This document shows, one piece after another, positions 17,281 through 27,530 of a stretch of 32,936 nucleotides of DNA. The notes beneath the pieces are model-generated. The model did not search any database, was not told where the DNA came from, and worked only from the letters and a program-made list of their open reading frames with translations. Location: contig NZ_SMGO01000004.1 of assembly GCF_004339765.1 (NCBI RefSeq), positions 1-32,936 on the forward strand, in the 5' to 3' direction. The first letter of the stretch is position 1. Each line of letters begins with the position of its first letter. The stretch is from Albibacterium bauzanense (GTDB taxonomy: Bacteria > Bacteroidota > Bacteroidia > Sphingobacteriales > Sphingobacteriaceae). The position numbers were made by a program, and so were the translations under genes.

Positions 17281-18960
17281 CTATTCATCCGTAACGCAGC
17301 CTTTGCTGGCATCTTGCACACTCTTATGATATTTGTAAAGAGCTCCTTTAGTAACAGGGACGGGAGGTTGTTTCCAGTTTCTTTTACGTTCTTGAAGTTC
17401 TTCATCACTTATTAAAACATTAATTTCATTTTTAGTGGCATCAATCCGAATGATATCATTTTCTTTAATTAATGCGATGTTCCCACCTTCCCATGCTTCC
17501 GGAGTAACGTGGCCTACAACAAAACCATGTGTACCACCAGAAAAACGACCGTCAGTAACCATCGCAACCGAAGCACCCAAGCCTGCACCAAAAATAGCAG
17601 AGGTAGGTTTCAGCATCTCAGGCATTCCAGGAGCTCCTTTTGGTCCAACGTGACGGATAATAACCACATCACCTGCATGAACCTTGCCTGATGAAATTCC
17701 ATCAATCAGATCATACTCACCTTCAAATACGCGAGCCGGGCCTTCAAATTGTTCACCCTCTTTACCGCTTATTTTTGCTACTGACCCTTTCTCTGCAATA
17801 TTTCCATATAAAATCTGAAGGTGACCTGTTTCCTTAATAGGTCTTTCAATAGGTACGATAATATCTTGCTCTTCAAAATTTAAATCCTGAGCATCTGCTA
17901 AGTTTTCAGCTATGGTCTTTCCAGTAACAGTTAAACAGTGACCGTGGATCATTCCCTTTTTTAATAAGTATTTCATAACAGCAGGTACACCGCCAATGTT
18001 ATGAAGATCTTCCATTAGGTATTTTCCACTTGGCTTCAAATCTGCAAGTACAGGTGTAATATCACTTACCTTTTGGAAAGTATCAGGTGTAATCTCAACG
18101 CCTATAGCTCTTCCTATTGCAATAAAATGTAATACAGCATTGGTTGATCCTCCTAAAACCATTAAGGTTACAATAGCATTGTGAAATGCATCGGCCGTCA
18201 TAATATCAGAAGGTAAAATATTTTTCTCAAGCAGATTTCTAATGGCTTTTCCTGCATCAGCACATTCTTGTTCTTTTTCCCTGCTTAAAGCTGGGTTTGA
18301 AGAGCTATAAGGAAGACTCATACCCAATGCTTCAATTGCCGATGACATGGTATTTGCAGTATACATACCACCACAGGCGCCTGCACTCGGACAAGCATGA
18401 CGGATAATGCCTTGGAAATCTTCTTCATTTAAAGTTCCTGCTATTTTTTGGCCCAGAGCCTCAAAAGCAGAAATAATATTTAAATCTTTGCCTTGGTATC
18501 TTCCCGGGTGAATACTTCCACCATAAAGCATAATAGAAGGACGATTTAACCGTGCCATGGCAATTATTGAGCCCGGCATATTTTTATCACAACCAGGAAC
18601 AGTAATAAGTCCGTCATAATATTGGCAACCCATTACTGTTTCAATTGAATCTGCAATGATATCACGGCTAGCTAATGAATAGCGCATGCCGGGTGTTCCA
18701 TTAGACATACCATCACTCACACCAATGGTGTTAAATACCAAACCTACCATATCTTCTTCCCAGACAGACTTTTTGACAAGTGCGGCTAAGCCATTTAAGT
18801 GCATGTTACAAGTGTTACCATCGTAACCCATGCTAGCTATACCCACTTGTGCTTTATTCATATCTTCAGGTGTGAAGCCAACTCCATAAAGCATCGCCTG
18901 CGCAGCTGGTTGCGTAGGATCTTGCGTCAATATTTTACTGTATTTGTTTAATTCAGACAT
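17281..18960 (-). CDS. ilvD: Dihydroxy-acid dehydratase
   Basis: A 559-residue Fe-S enzyme converting dihydroxyisovalerate and dihydroxymethylvalerate to the 2-oxoacids. Cluster cysteines are visible in '[11 protein letters not shown]', '[11 protein letters not shown]' and '[15 protein letters not shown]'. Other marks are '[10 protein letters not shown]', '[11 protein letters not shown]' and 'TDGRFSGG'. I chose the ATG at 18960 (protein begins [11 protein letters not shown]), which matches the usual N-terminus of the family. The frame is open 14 codons further to 19002, but that would start at TTG and add an unconserved basic peptide. This is the first gene of the ten-gene operon; a candidate promoter lies about 110 bases upstream. 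Confidence 0.95.
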   Translation of the reverse strand: MSELNKYSKILTQDPTQPAAQAMLYGVGFTPEDMNKAQVGIASMGYDGNTCNMHLNGLAALVKKSVWEEDMVGLVFNTIGVSDGMSNGTPGMRYSLASRDIIADSIETVMGCQYYDGLITVPGCDKNMPGSIIAMARLNRPSIMLYGGSIHPGRYQGKDLNIISAFEALGQKIAGTLNEEDFQGIIRHACPSAGACGGMYTANTMSSAIEALGMSLPYSSSNPALSREKEQECADAGKAIRNLLEKNILPSDIMTADAFHNAIVTLMVLGGSTNAVLHFIAIGRAIGVEITPDTFQKVSDITPVLADLKPSGKYLMEDLHNIGGVPAVMKYLLKKGMIHGHCLTVTGKTIAENLADAQDLNFEEQDIIVPIERPIKETGHLQILYGNIAEKGSVAKISGKEGEQFEGPARVFEGEYDLIDGISSGKVHAGDVVIIRHVGPKGAPGMPEMLKPTSAIFGAGLGASVAMVTDGRFSGGTHGFVVGHVTPEAWEGGNIALIKENDIIRIDATKNEINVLISDEELQERKRNWKQPPVPVTKGALYKYHKSVQDASKGCVTDE

Positions 18961-19065
18961 GTTTATTTTATAATAGACCGTGATGTATTTTTCCGATTTC
19001 AATTTACACCCTTAGTTTATATTCATCAAGGAAATGTGTAAATAAATAAATTTAGAATTAAATTC

Positions 19066-19085
19066 CGCCAAATGTAACAATGGCG
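19066..19085 (-). promoter_or_regulatory. Candidate ilv-leu operon promoter with overlapping inverted repeat
   Basis: On the - strand TACATTTG (19069-19076) matches the TAnnTTTG -7 box. No TTTG lies at the usual -33 distance. The element sits between the arms of a small inverted repeat, CGCCA (19066-19070) and TGGCG (19081-19085), suggesting a regulator-dependent promoter or operator. The predicted leader is about 105 bases. The gene-free stretch 18961-19285 otherwise holds only the atpC terminator. I found no leader peptide rich in Leu/Ile/Val codons and no T-box-like element. Confidence 0.35.
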
Positions 19086-19230
19086 ATATTTAATATTTTT
19101 TAAAGCTAGAATATTGGACGGCTAAATCGAATTTAATACCATAAACGAAATCGGTATTTGGTTCAATAATATGCTTGCATAGATTTATTCGAGTGTTTTC
19201 GGCGTATTTTCCGAAAATGGAGAGAGAAAA

Positions 19231-19268
19231 TATAAAAAAAGCCTGCAAAATTTGATTTTGCAGGCTTT
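19231..19268 (-). terminator. Rho-independent terminator of atpD-atpC
   Basis: A perfect 14-base stem, AAAGCCTGCAAAAT (19238-19251) with ATTTTGCAGGCTTT (19255-19268) and a 3-base loop, lies 17 bases past the atpC stop. On the - strand it runs into seven T residues followed by ATATTTT. It also shields the ilv-leu operon promoter from readthrough. Confidence 0.9.
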
Positions 19269-19285
19269 CTAATTTTTAAGCTTTA

Positions 19286-19531
19286 TTAAGAGATAATTGC
19301 TTCCGCTAAAACAATGATTTTATTGTCAAGAACTTCTACAACTCCACCCTTAATTCCGATGGTTTGTTCTTGATTATTTATCTTGATAATGATATCTCCA
19401 TCTGCCAAAGTTGAGATAATAGGAGCGTGATCTTTAAGAATCTGGAAAGACCCGCTAACCCCGGGAACTGTTACAGCAGTTACTGTTCCTTCATACACTA
19501 ATTTGTCAGGGGTAAGAATGTTTAAAGTCAT
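19286..19531 (-). CDS. atpC: F-type ATP synthase epsilon subunit (short form)
   Basis: An 81-residue epsilon subunit of the F1 central stalk. It has the N-terminal beta-sandwich signature 'LNILTPDKLVYEGTVTAVTV', 'GSFQILKDHAPIISTLADGD' and 'GIKGGVVEVLDNKIIVLAE'. The chain ends at the point where the beta domain finishes, so the C-terminal helical hairpin found in E. coli epsilon (139 residues) is absent. That hairpin is the part that inhibits ATP hydrolysis. The gene follows atpD by 11 bases and is followed by a strong terminator, so it forms a two-gene operon apart from the other ATP synthase genes, as is common in Bacteroidota. Confidence 0.93.
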   Translation of the reverse strand: MTLNILTPDKLVYEGTVTAVTVPGVSGSFQILKDHAPIISTLADGDIIIKINNQEQTIGIKGGVVEVLDNKIIVLAEAIIS

Positions 19532-19542
19532 GCTTTTTTATT

Positions 19543-21063
<1,521 letters not shown>

Positions 21064-21115
21064 TTAATTAAATAGTTAACGATAAAGGCCTCTTTTCAGA
21101 CCTAATTTCGGACTG

Positions 21116-21145
21116 CAAAAATAAGGTTTATAGTCGAATTTCAAA
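21116..21145 (-). promoter_or_regulatory. Bacteroidota-type promoter of atpD-atpC
   Basis: On the - strand TTTG (21142-21145) is followed, after 18 bases, by TATTTTTG (21116-21123), an exact TAnnTTTG. This is the best -33/-7 pair in the window. The implied leader is about 60 bases. The remainder of the 276-base gap to the divergent symporter gene shows only AT-rich sequence; a TACTTTAG at 21269-21276 is a near match for the + strand promoter. Confidence 0.65.
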
Positions 21146-21324
21146 CACATAATGCAAAAGATTTTTTCTTCTCTGCTTTTATAAGCTTTAAGCACTGTAA
21201 ATGATGCTGTTTGTGAAGAATAATGAGCTTTGTTTAACGTCGATTCTTTTATAAAAAGATAATTATATTACTTTAGTGATCTCAACCTATTATTTTCTTA
21301 GCCTTAGACTAAATTATTGTACTT

Positions 21325-22656
21325 ATGACCAAAGTAAAAAAGATAGCCTTACATACACGAATCTTAGCCGGAATGGGAATTGGGGTGCTAGCCGGATTAA
21401 TCGTAAAACAAATAGGTCTGGAACCTGAAACTTTAAGTACCATTATTAAATGGGTTGAGCCGGTTGGACAGATATTTCTCCGGATGGTATTTATGACCGT
21501 TATTCCACTGGTATTTGCAGCTTTAGTACTCGGTATTGCAGAAATAGGAGACCTGAAGCGTGTTGGCAGGATAGGAGTTCGCTTGTTGATTTACAGCCTG
21601 GTTGTAAGCTCAATTTCGGTTTTTATTGGAATAGCACTGGTCGATACTTTTCAACCCGGGCATAGCCTGTCTCCGGAAACACGCGATTATTTAACAGAGC
21701 AGTTTCAAGAGAATTCTGAAGCTGCAAGTGTAAATGCAGCCATAGCACAAGAGCGTACAGTAGGTGATATTCTGACTAATATTGTTCCTAAAAATCCTTT
21801 GGCAGACATGGTAGGCGCATTTGACTCCAGTTATACCGGTGGCGGATTATTGGCAGTTATGTTTTTTGCACTCATCTTTGGGATAGCGATGGCCTCGGTA
21901 GATGAAGAAAAAACTGCCACATTGAAATCTTTCCTGGAAGGCATGTACGAGGTAGTTATTAAAATCATTGGCTTTGCTATGCAATTAGCACCTTACGGCG
22001 TGGCTGCTCTTTTGTTTAATTTAACCGTTAATGTAGGTGCTTCTTTCCTGATCGTTTTACTAAAATATGTGCTGATTGTATTGGGGGGCCTGGCTATTCA
22101 TCAATTTGTAACCTATTCTATTGTTCTGAAATTCTTTGCTAATCGTAACCCCTTAGATTTCTTTAAAAAATCGACAGAAGTAATTCTAACCGCATTTTCT
22201 ACCAGCTCCAGCAATGCCACTTTACCAACAGCGATTTCGGTTAGTATTAATAAACTGAACATTCCCAAGCCGATTGCGAATTTTGTTTTAACAATAGGAA
22301 GTACCGCTAATCAAAACGGAACTGCTTTATTTGAAGGCATCACCGTGTTATTTCTAGCACAATGCTTTAATATTGAACTAAGTTTACTATCTCAGATTAC
22401 CGTTGTTTTTCTTGCTATCTTAGCAGGAATAGGAACAGCGGGTGTGCCTGGTGGATCGCTTCCGGTTATTGTCACCATTTTAGTTTCCATTGGAGTTCCC
22501 GGAGAAGCTATCGGACTTATTTATGGCGTCGATCGAATTCTGGATATGTCGAGGACAGTTTTAAATGTTACAGGCGATATTACTGCCGCTGCCTACATTC
22601 AACACGTTGAAGAAAAGGCCGATTTCGAAAATTTAATACTCGATAAAGAGCTGTAA
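21325..22656 (+). CDS. Dicarboxylate/amino acid:cation symporter (DAACS, GltP/DctA type)
   Basis: A 443-residue sodium- or proton-coupled carrier of the glutamate transporter fold. HP1 carries the serine-rich 'STSSSNATLPTAI' (about 292-304), and HP2 has 'GIGTAGVPGGSLP' (368-380). TM8 has 'DRILDMSRTVLNVTGD' with D407, R410, N414 and D418 conserved, matching the acidic-substrate-binding Asp and Arg of GltPh. TM7 reads N329-Q-N-G-T333 where most relatives have NMDGT, so the sodium-coordinating Asp is replaced by Asn. A periplasmic loop of about 50 residues (112-160) follows TM3. It stands alone between divergent atpD and downstream floA. The substrate is probably glutamate, aspartate or a C4-dicarboxylate. 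Confidence 0.9.
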   Translation: MTKVKKIALHTRILAGMGIGVLAGLIVKQIGLEPETLSTIIKWVEPVGQIFLRMVFMTVIPLVFAALVLGIAEIGDLKRVGRIGVRLLIYSLVVSSISVFIGIALVDTFQPGHSLSPETRDYLTEQFQENSEAASVNAAIAQERTVGDILTNIVPKNPLADMVGAFDSSYTGGGLLAVMFFALIFGIAMASVDEEKTATLKSFLEGMYEVVIKIIGFAMQLAPYGVAALLFNLTVNVGASFLIVLLKYVLIVLGGLAIHQFVTYSIVLKFFANRNPLDFFKKSTEVILTAFSTSSSNATLPTAISVSINKLNIPKPIANFVLTIGSTANQNGTALFEGITVLFLAQCFNIELSLLSQITVVFLAILAGIGTAGVPGGSLPVIVTILVSIGVPGEAIGLIYGVDRILDMSRTVLNVTGDITAAAYIQHVEEKADFENLILDKEL

Positions 22657-22679
22657 GATTAATACTTTGTTATACCCAT

Positions 22680-22723
22680 GCATTACCCTTGCTTTACATG
22701 CTTGAGTTGTTCGCGGGTAATGC
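22680..22723. repeat. Inverted repeat in the symporter-floA gap
   Basis: GCATTACCC (22680-22688) and GGGTAATGC (22715-22723) are perfect 9-base inverted arms separated by 26 bases. They lie 24 bases past the symporter stop. A run of seven T residues begins about 17 bases after the second arm, too far for a standard terminator. The rest of the 260-base gap (22657-22916) shows no gene and no convincing promoter; TATCTTTA at 22877-22884 is a near match to a -7 box. Confidence 0.4.
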
Positions 22724-22916
22724 CTTCGTTGAGTCTGCGTTTTTTTGGGTGTTTTAACACACTTACTATTTAGGTTTTGCTTTGTGCATCTTCATGTATG
22801 TAAAATGAGCTTAAGGTTTATGTGAGAGATGTACACCTTAATGTAATTAATATTAGGAAATTCGGGCTTATGCGATTATCTTTAAGGAATTAAAACGAAC
22901 AAAATAACTTAATCTG

Positions 22917-23906
22917 ATGATCGAAATGGATCCTTCTTTAATTGCAATTGTAGTAGGCGCAGTAGTCGCTCTCTTTATATTCTTTTACTTTTTACCGGTA
23001 AATCTTTGGTTCACAGCCCAGCTTTCGGGTGTACGCGTTAGCTTATTGAATTTATTGTTGATGCGTTTACGGAAGGTTTCGCCTTCTTTGGTGGTAAATT
23101 CCATGATCATTTCAACAAAAGCAGGTTTGAATATTACCTCCAACGAGATAGAAACTCATTATCTGGCTGGTGGAAATGTTAGTCGGGTAATTAAAGCCCT
23201 GATTTCTGCCGATAAAGCTAATATACCATTAACTTTTAAATCGGCTACGGCTATTGATTTGGCAGGTAGAGATGTGTTTGATGCGGTTCAGATATCAGTA
23301 AATCCGCGTGTAATTAATACGCCGCCGGTGGCTGCTGTTGCAAAAGATGGTATTCAGTTAATTGCAAAAGCCCGGGTTACGGTTCGTGCAAATATCAACC
23401 AATTAGTTGGGGGTGCCGGCGAAGAAACTATTTTAGCAAGGGTAGGAGAAGGTATTGTAACTACCATCGGTTCTTCAGAAACACATAAATTAGTATTGGA
23501 AAATCCGGATCGTATTTCTCGTACGGTATTGGAAAAAGGACTGGACAGCGGTACAGCCTTCGAAATTCTTTCGATTGATATTGCTGACATTGATATTGGT
23601 GAAAACATTGGTGCAAAGCTTCAAACAGATCAGGCTGAAGCCGATTTAAAAGTAGCGAATGCCCGTGCGGAAGAGAGACGTGCTATGGCTGTGGCATCTG
23701 AACAAGAAATGCGTTCTAAAGCCCAAGAAGCTCGTGCAAAGGTAATTGAAGCAGAAGCACAGTTGCCTTTGGCAATGGCAGAAGCTTTCCGTAGTGGAAA
23801 TTTAGGCATCATGGATTACTATAAGATTCAAAACATTCAAGCGGATACAGATATGCGTGAGTCTATCTCGAGACCAGGCGATAAAAAAGGGAACGACAAG
23901 AAATAA
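22917..23906 (+). CDS. floA: Flotillin-like protein FloA
   Basis: A 329-residue membrane-scaffold protein of the FloA (UPF0365/YqfA) family, associated in bacteria with ordered membrane microdomains. It has one N-terminal membrane segment (about residues 8-28), a hydrophobic membrane-associated stretch ('[20 protein letters not shown]'), and an SPFH-like core. A C-terminal Ala/Glu-rich coiled coil follows ('[20 protein letters not shown]', about 235-285). The family mark '[11 protein letters not shown]'-type segment is present as '[16 protein letters not shown]'. Length equals Bacillus FloA (331). FloA is often encoded beside an NfeD-type protease-like partner, but none is seen here. ATG at 22917 is the first of two close Met codons; the second (residue 4) is also possible. 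Confidence 0.93.
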   Translation: MIEMDPSLIAIVVGAVVALFIFFYFLPVNLWFTAQLSGVRVSLLNLLLMRLRKVSPSLVVNSMIISTKAGLNITSNEIETHYLAGGNVSRVIKALISADKANIPLTFKSATAIDLAGRDVFDAVQISVNPRVINTPPVAAVAKDGIQLIAKARVTVRANINQLVGGAGEETILARVGEGIVTTIGSSETHKLVLENPDRISRTVLEKGLDSGTAFEILSIDIADIDIGENIGAKLQTDQAEADLKVANARAEERRAMAVASEQEMRSKAQEARAKVIEAEAQLPLAMAEAFRSGNLGIMDYYKIQNIQADTDMRESISRPGDKKGNDKK

Positions 23907-23992
23907 TATTTGATATTCTCCCTTTTTTAACAATTTGTTTTACATTTATCCATTCGTTTACGATAAACCTGTATTAATCAAATTATCATTGT

Positions 23993-25657
23993 ATGAATTC
24001 TCTAGCTTTAGAAGATTACTTAGTATTTCTTGTATACTTTTTGTTTGTTGCGCTTTATGGATTTTGGATCTATCAAAAGAAGAAATCAAAAGTCGCCGAT
24101 TCCAAGGATTATTTCCTTGCTGAAGGTTCTTTAACATGGTGGGCTATTGGAGCTTCTTTGATTGCTTCTAATATTTCTGCTGAGCAATTTATAGGAATGA
24201 GTGGCTCGGGCTTTCAAATGGGCCTGGCAATAGCTACTTATGAATGGATGGCTGCCTTTACACTTATCATTGTTGCGGTATTCTTTATTCCTGTTTATTT
24301 AAAGAATAAGATATTTACGATGCCGCAGTTTTTGGGTCAGCGTTATAACGAAACGGTGGCTATGATTATGGCAGTCTTTTGGTTATTACTATATATCGTT
24401 GTAAATCTTTCTTCAATCCTTTTCTTGGGTGCACTTGCAGTAAGCAGTATTTCTGGTATTGACTTTACTGTTTGTATGATAGGCCTGGCCATTTTTGCTA
24501 TTATCATTACGCTGGGAGGAATGAAAGTAATTGGTTATACAGACGTTATTCAAGTATTCTTCTTGATTTTGGGAGGTTTAGCAACTACTTATTTAGCTCT
24601 TGAATTGGTTGCTTCTCATTATGGCGAAACTGGTGTGGTAAAAGGATTCAGCCTTCTGACCACTCAAGCCAATGAGCATTTTCATATGATATTTACGAAG
24701 GACAATCCAAATTATATTGATCTGCCCGGACTTTCTGTTCTTATTGGAGGTATGTGGATTGTTAACCTGAGCTATTGGGGTTGTAATCAGTATATTACGC
24801 AACGTGCTTTGGGTGCAGACCTTAAAACAGCTCGTGCAGGTTTATTATTTGCAGCGGTTCTAAAGCTTTTTATGCCGCTTATCGTGGTTGTTCCTGGTAT
24901 CGCAGCTTACCTGTTATACAAAGAAGATGTATTTAGCGGAGAGATGTTTGTAGATGGTAAGCTAATGGCTGATAGAGCCTACCCAGTTTTGTTAAACTTA
25001 TTGCCTACCGGACTTAAGGGTTTATCTTTTGCGGCTTTAACAGCTGCGGTGGTTGCTTCTTTAGCGGGTAAGGCTAATAGTATTGCTACTATTTTTGCAT
25101 TGGATATTTATAAAAAAGCATTCAAAAAAGATGTCAGCGAAAAGAGTTTGGTGAAGGTAGGTAAGATCGTGATCGTTGTTTCATTGTTATTAGCGGTGGT
25201 AATTTCTCCATTCTTAGGTATAGAAAAAGGTGGATTTCAATATATTCAAGAATATACAGGCTTCGTTTCGCCGGGTATATTTGCCATGTTTGTATTGGGT
25301 TTCTTCTGGAAGAAAACCACTTCAAATGCAGCTTTGTTTGCAACCATAGGAGGTTTTATACTATCTGTTATCTTTAAAGTATTACCTAATTTCGTTGATC
25401 TTGAATTCCTTTATCAATTTGGATTTGCAGTTCCTGTAAATGGAGTGTTTGAAATTCCATTTATTGACAGAATGGGCTTTGTATTTGTTATTTGCGTTAT
25501 CGGTATGGCAATTATCAGCATTTATGAAACCAATCGTGGGTTGGTAACTAAAGGGCTTGAGATAGACTCAAGTATGTTTAAACCTGATCCTAAATTTACT
25601 GTTGGAGCCTTATTGGTTATTGGAATTATTGTAGCTTTGTACTCCGTTTATTGGTAA
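23993..25657 (+). CDS. SGLT-like sodium/solute symporter (SSS family)
   Basis: A 554-residue permease of about 14 membrane helices in the sodium:solute symporter family. It resembles the sugar branch (vSGLT): 'ASNISAEQFIGMSGSGF' in TM1, 'IPVYLKNKIFTMPQFLGQRY' next, and 'VNLSYWGCNQYITQRALGA' in the substrate/sodium-site helix. It also has 'FAALTAAVVASLAGKANSIA'-type sequence around the second sodium site and a large extracytoplasmic loop (about 215-245). A hexose or other polyol-type substrate is likely by family, not proven. It follows floA by 86 bases and precedes the ureohydrolase by 28 bases on the same strand, so the symporter and ureohydrolase may be co-transcribed. Confidence 0.9.
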   Translation: MNSLALEDYLVFLVYFLFVALYGFWIYQKKKSKVADSKDYFLAEGSLTWWAIGASLIASNISAEQFIGMSGSGFQMGLAIATYEWMAAFTLIIVAVFFIPVYLKNKIFTMPQFLGQRYNETVAMIMAVFWLLLYIVVNLSSILFLGALAVSSISGIDFTVCMIGLAIFAIIITLGGMKVIGYTDVIQVFFLILGGLATTYLALELVASHYGETGVVKGFSLLTTQANEHFHMIFTKDNPNYIDLPGLSVLIGGMWIVNLSYWGCNQYITQRALGADLKTARAGLLFAAVLKLFMPLIVVVPGIAAYLLYKEDVFSGEMFVDGKLMADRAYPVLLNLLPTGLKGLSFAALTAAVVASLAGKANSIATIFALDIYKKAFKKDVSEKSLVKVGKIVIVVSLLLAVVISPFLGIEKGGFQYIQEYTGFVSPGIFAMFVLGFFWKKTTSNAALFATIGGFILSVIFKVLPNFVDLEFLYQFGFAVPVNGVFEIPFIDRMGFVFVICVIGMAIISIYETNRGLVTKGLEIDSSMFKPDPKFTVGALLVIGIIVALYSVYW

Positions 25658-25685
25658 TAGTACCTTTAAAAATACGTGTACAGAT

Positions 25686-26762
25686 ATGACAAAACAGCAA
25701 AAGATAGCTGAATTTGATCCCAATCAGCCGGGTTTAGCTGATGCTTCAATTTTTGGATTACCATTTACTGCTGAAGAGAGTGAAATCATAATCATTCCGG
25801 TTCCCTGGGAGGTAACGGTTAGTTACGGTGCCGGTGCTTCTGCTGGCCCGCAAGCTATATTGGATGCTTCTTTTCAGGTAGATCTGTTTCATCAAGAATA
25901 TCCAGAGCTATGGAAGCTGGGTATCTACATTGTAGATGCACCTGCTTATTGGCAAGAAAACAGTGAATTGCTAAAGGCAAAGGCACAAGCTATTATTAGT
26001 GTTCTTGAAGATGGGGGCGATCTGACAGATCATCCTGCTTTGCAACAGAGTTTGAAGGATATTAATCTTGCTTGTGAGAACCTGAATAAAGAGGTAAAGG
26101 AGCAAGTTATATACTGGACTAAGAAAGGGAAGAAGGTTGCTCTTTTAGGTGGAGATCATAGTGTTCCGCTAGGATACTATCAAGCTTTGGCAAAATCGCA
26201 TACCGAATTCGGAATACTTCATTTGGATGCTCATATGGATTTGCGTATTGCCTATGAAGGCTTTACCTATTCGCATGCCTCCATCATGTATAATGCCTCG
26301 CAATTGCCGCAAGTAACAAAGATTGTTCAGGTTGGCCTGCGCGATTTTTGTGAGCAGGAAGTAGCGGTTGCTAAAGATGCCGGAGACCGTATTAAAGTTT
26401 TCACTGATTTGGATTTGAAAGCGGCTGGCTTTAAAGGTAAGACCTGGGAAGAGCAGTGTAATGAGATTATAGCATCATTGCCGGCAAAAGTAAGCATCAG
26501 TTTTGATATAGATAGTTTATACCAATGGTATTGTCCGAATACAGGAACTCCTGTTCCAGGAGGGCTTTCCTTTGAGCAGGTAACTTACCTGTTATCAGCT
26601 TTGGCTAATAGCGATAAAGAGATTATTGGTTTTGATTTAGTTGAAGTATCTCCGGGTACTGATGACTGGGATGGGAATGTTGGCGCCAGGTTATTGTTTC
26701 ATTTATGCGGGGCATTCGCGAAATCTCAAGGCTTAAAAGTAGGGGATAGGATTTCGTTTTAG
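25686..26762 (+). CDS. Arginase/agmatinase/formiminoglutamase-family ureohydrolase
   Basis: A 358-residue binuclear manganese hydrolase. All six metal ligands are in place: H158 in 'LLGGDHSVPLG', D181, H183 and D185 in 'HLDAHMDLR', and D274 and D276 in 'ISFDIDSL'. After the last motif the usual 'DP' is replaced by Y279-Q280, and the strand continues 'CPNTGTPVPGGLSFEQ', as in relatives. The protein is about 50 residues longer than typical agmatinase, mainly through an N-terminal extension and a helical insertion (about 92-145). Substrate (agmatine, arginine, formiminoglutamate or another guanidino compound) cannot be fixed from sequence; nearby genes do not decide. Its stop overlaps that of the convergent DUF2490 gene. 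Confidence 0.88.
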   Translation: MTKQQKIAEFDPNQPGLADASIFGLPFTAEESEIIIIPVPWEVTVSYGAGASAGPQAILDASFQVDLFHQEYPELWKLGIYIVDAPAYWQENSELLKAKAQAIISVLEDGGDLTDHPALQQSLKDINLACENLNKEVKEQVIYWTKKGKKVALLGGDHSVPLGYYQALAKSHTEFGILHLDAHMDLRIAYEGFTYSHASIMYNASQLPQVTKIVQVGLRDFCEQEVAVAKDAGDRIKVFTDLDLKAAGFKGKTWEEQCNEIIASLPAKVSISFDIDSLYQWYCPNTGTPVPGGLSFEQVTYLLSALANSDKEIIGFDLVEVSPGTDDWDGNVGARLLFHLCGAFAKSQGLKVGDRISF

Positions 26763-27418
26763 AAATCGTGCGACCAGCCAATTGATAACCACAGTTCATG
26801 TTCTGTTTTTGTAATCAATTGTTCGGCACGATAATCTAATCCTACTTCAAACTGATCTTTTTCGGAGATGTTATAGCCCACGGCAGCAGCAGCACGAATT
26901 TCTAGGTTGCCCTTTTTACTTTGTAATGTACCCAGGTATTCGTTGTTGAATTCAAGGAAAAAATCGTTGGAGTTACCGATGGGTTTCTTTAATCCAATTC
27001 GATAGCGTAAACGGTATCTTGTTGCTTTATCCTCTTCTAAAGTTTGATCGGTTCTTATGCGATGTGAGATTTGAAGGTTGGTTAGTTTCTTTGAGAAGGC
27101 GTACTGTTGAATGAAACGATGAATAAAATAATCGCCATTATATCGTAGTAAATAACCGACTCCAAATCCTGATAAAGGGCCTTTGGTTCGGGTGAATACT
27201 GATTCGAAGTCTATTCTTTCAAATTCTATCTCTGATTCGCCATCAGGATAGGGGTTTTGAAAGAATATCTGTTTTGCTTCTAATTTAGAGCTTGCAGCCC
27301 AGCCGTCACTGATTTTTATTTTGGTGTTAATTTGAGGTAATACACCAAATTTATTTTGAGCAGAAGCTGTTATAATGATACACAGGAATACAGATAGAAG
27401 GGCAATCCGTTTTTTCAT
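26759..27418 (-). CDS. DUF2490 family outer-membrane-type protein
   Basis: A 219-residue exported protein of unknown function. It begins with a signal peptide (MKKRIALLSVFLCIIITASA, cleavage probably before QNKFG). The mature part is a series of alternating, aromatic-rich beta-strands with Arg/Glu/Asp, ending in 'HELWLSIGWSHDF', whose terminal Phe is typical of outer-membrane beta-barrels. 'RFIQQYAF', 'HRIRTDQTLEE' and 'RYRLRYRIGLKKPI' are characteristic of DUF2490. I place the start at the ATG at 27418 because the longer reading to 27424 begins with TTG and adds only two residues. Its stop codon overlaps the ureohydrolase stop (TTAG). A TAnnTTTG element lies 36 bases upstream. Confidence 0.85.
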   Translation of the reverse strand: MKKRIALLSVFLCIIITASAQNKFGVLPQINTKIKISDGWAASSKLEAKQIFFQNPYPDGESEIEFERIDFESVFTRTKGPLSGFGVGYLLRYNGDYFIHRFIQQYAFSKKLTNLQISHRIRTDQTLEEDKATRYRLRYRIGLKKPIGNSNDFFLEFNNEYLGTLQSKKGNLEIRAAAAVGYNISEKDQFEVGLDYRAEQLITKTEHELWLSIGWSHDF

Positions 27419-27453
27419 TTGCAAGATTTCAATGTTAATTTAATGTTAAGCTG

Positions 27454-27461
27454 CAAATGTA
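27454..27461 (-). promoter_or_regulatory. -7 element upstream of the DUF2490 gene
   Basis: TACATTTG on the - strand is an exact TAnnTTTG match, 35 bases before the ATG at 27418. No clear -33 TTTG is present at the expected distance. Confidence 0.4.
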
Positions 27462-27518
27462 TTACTATTTTACCTGAGTTGAATTAAAATGAATACTTTT
27501 CTGAGTAAAATTAGTTAT

Positions 27519-27526
27519 TAACTTTG
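27519..27526 (+). promoter_or_regulatory. -7 promoter element abutting the MBL hydrolase start codon
   Basis: TAACTTTG ends 4 bases before the ATG at 27531, exactly as at the radical SAM gene (5161-5168). A TTTT at 27497-27500 lies 18 bases upstream as a poor -33 match. The transcript is expected to be leaderless. Confidence 0.5.
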
Positions 27527-27530
27527 TTAC

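Noticed and set aside
18961-19002. In-frame extension of ilvD by 14 codons to 19002
   Set aside because: It would start at TTG and add an unconserved basic peptide; the ATG at 18960 gives the standard [10 protein letters not shown]-terminus.
18961-19237. Possible leader peptide or T-box attenuator before ilvD
   Set aside because: The only short ATG frame on the - strand encodes MNIN and stops; there is no run of Leu, Ile or Val codons and no terminator/antiterminator pair.
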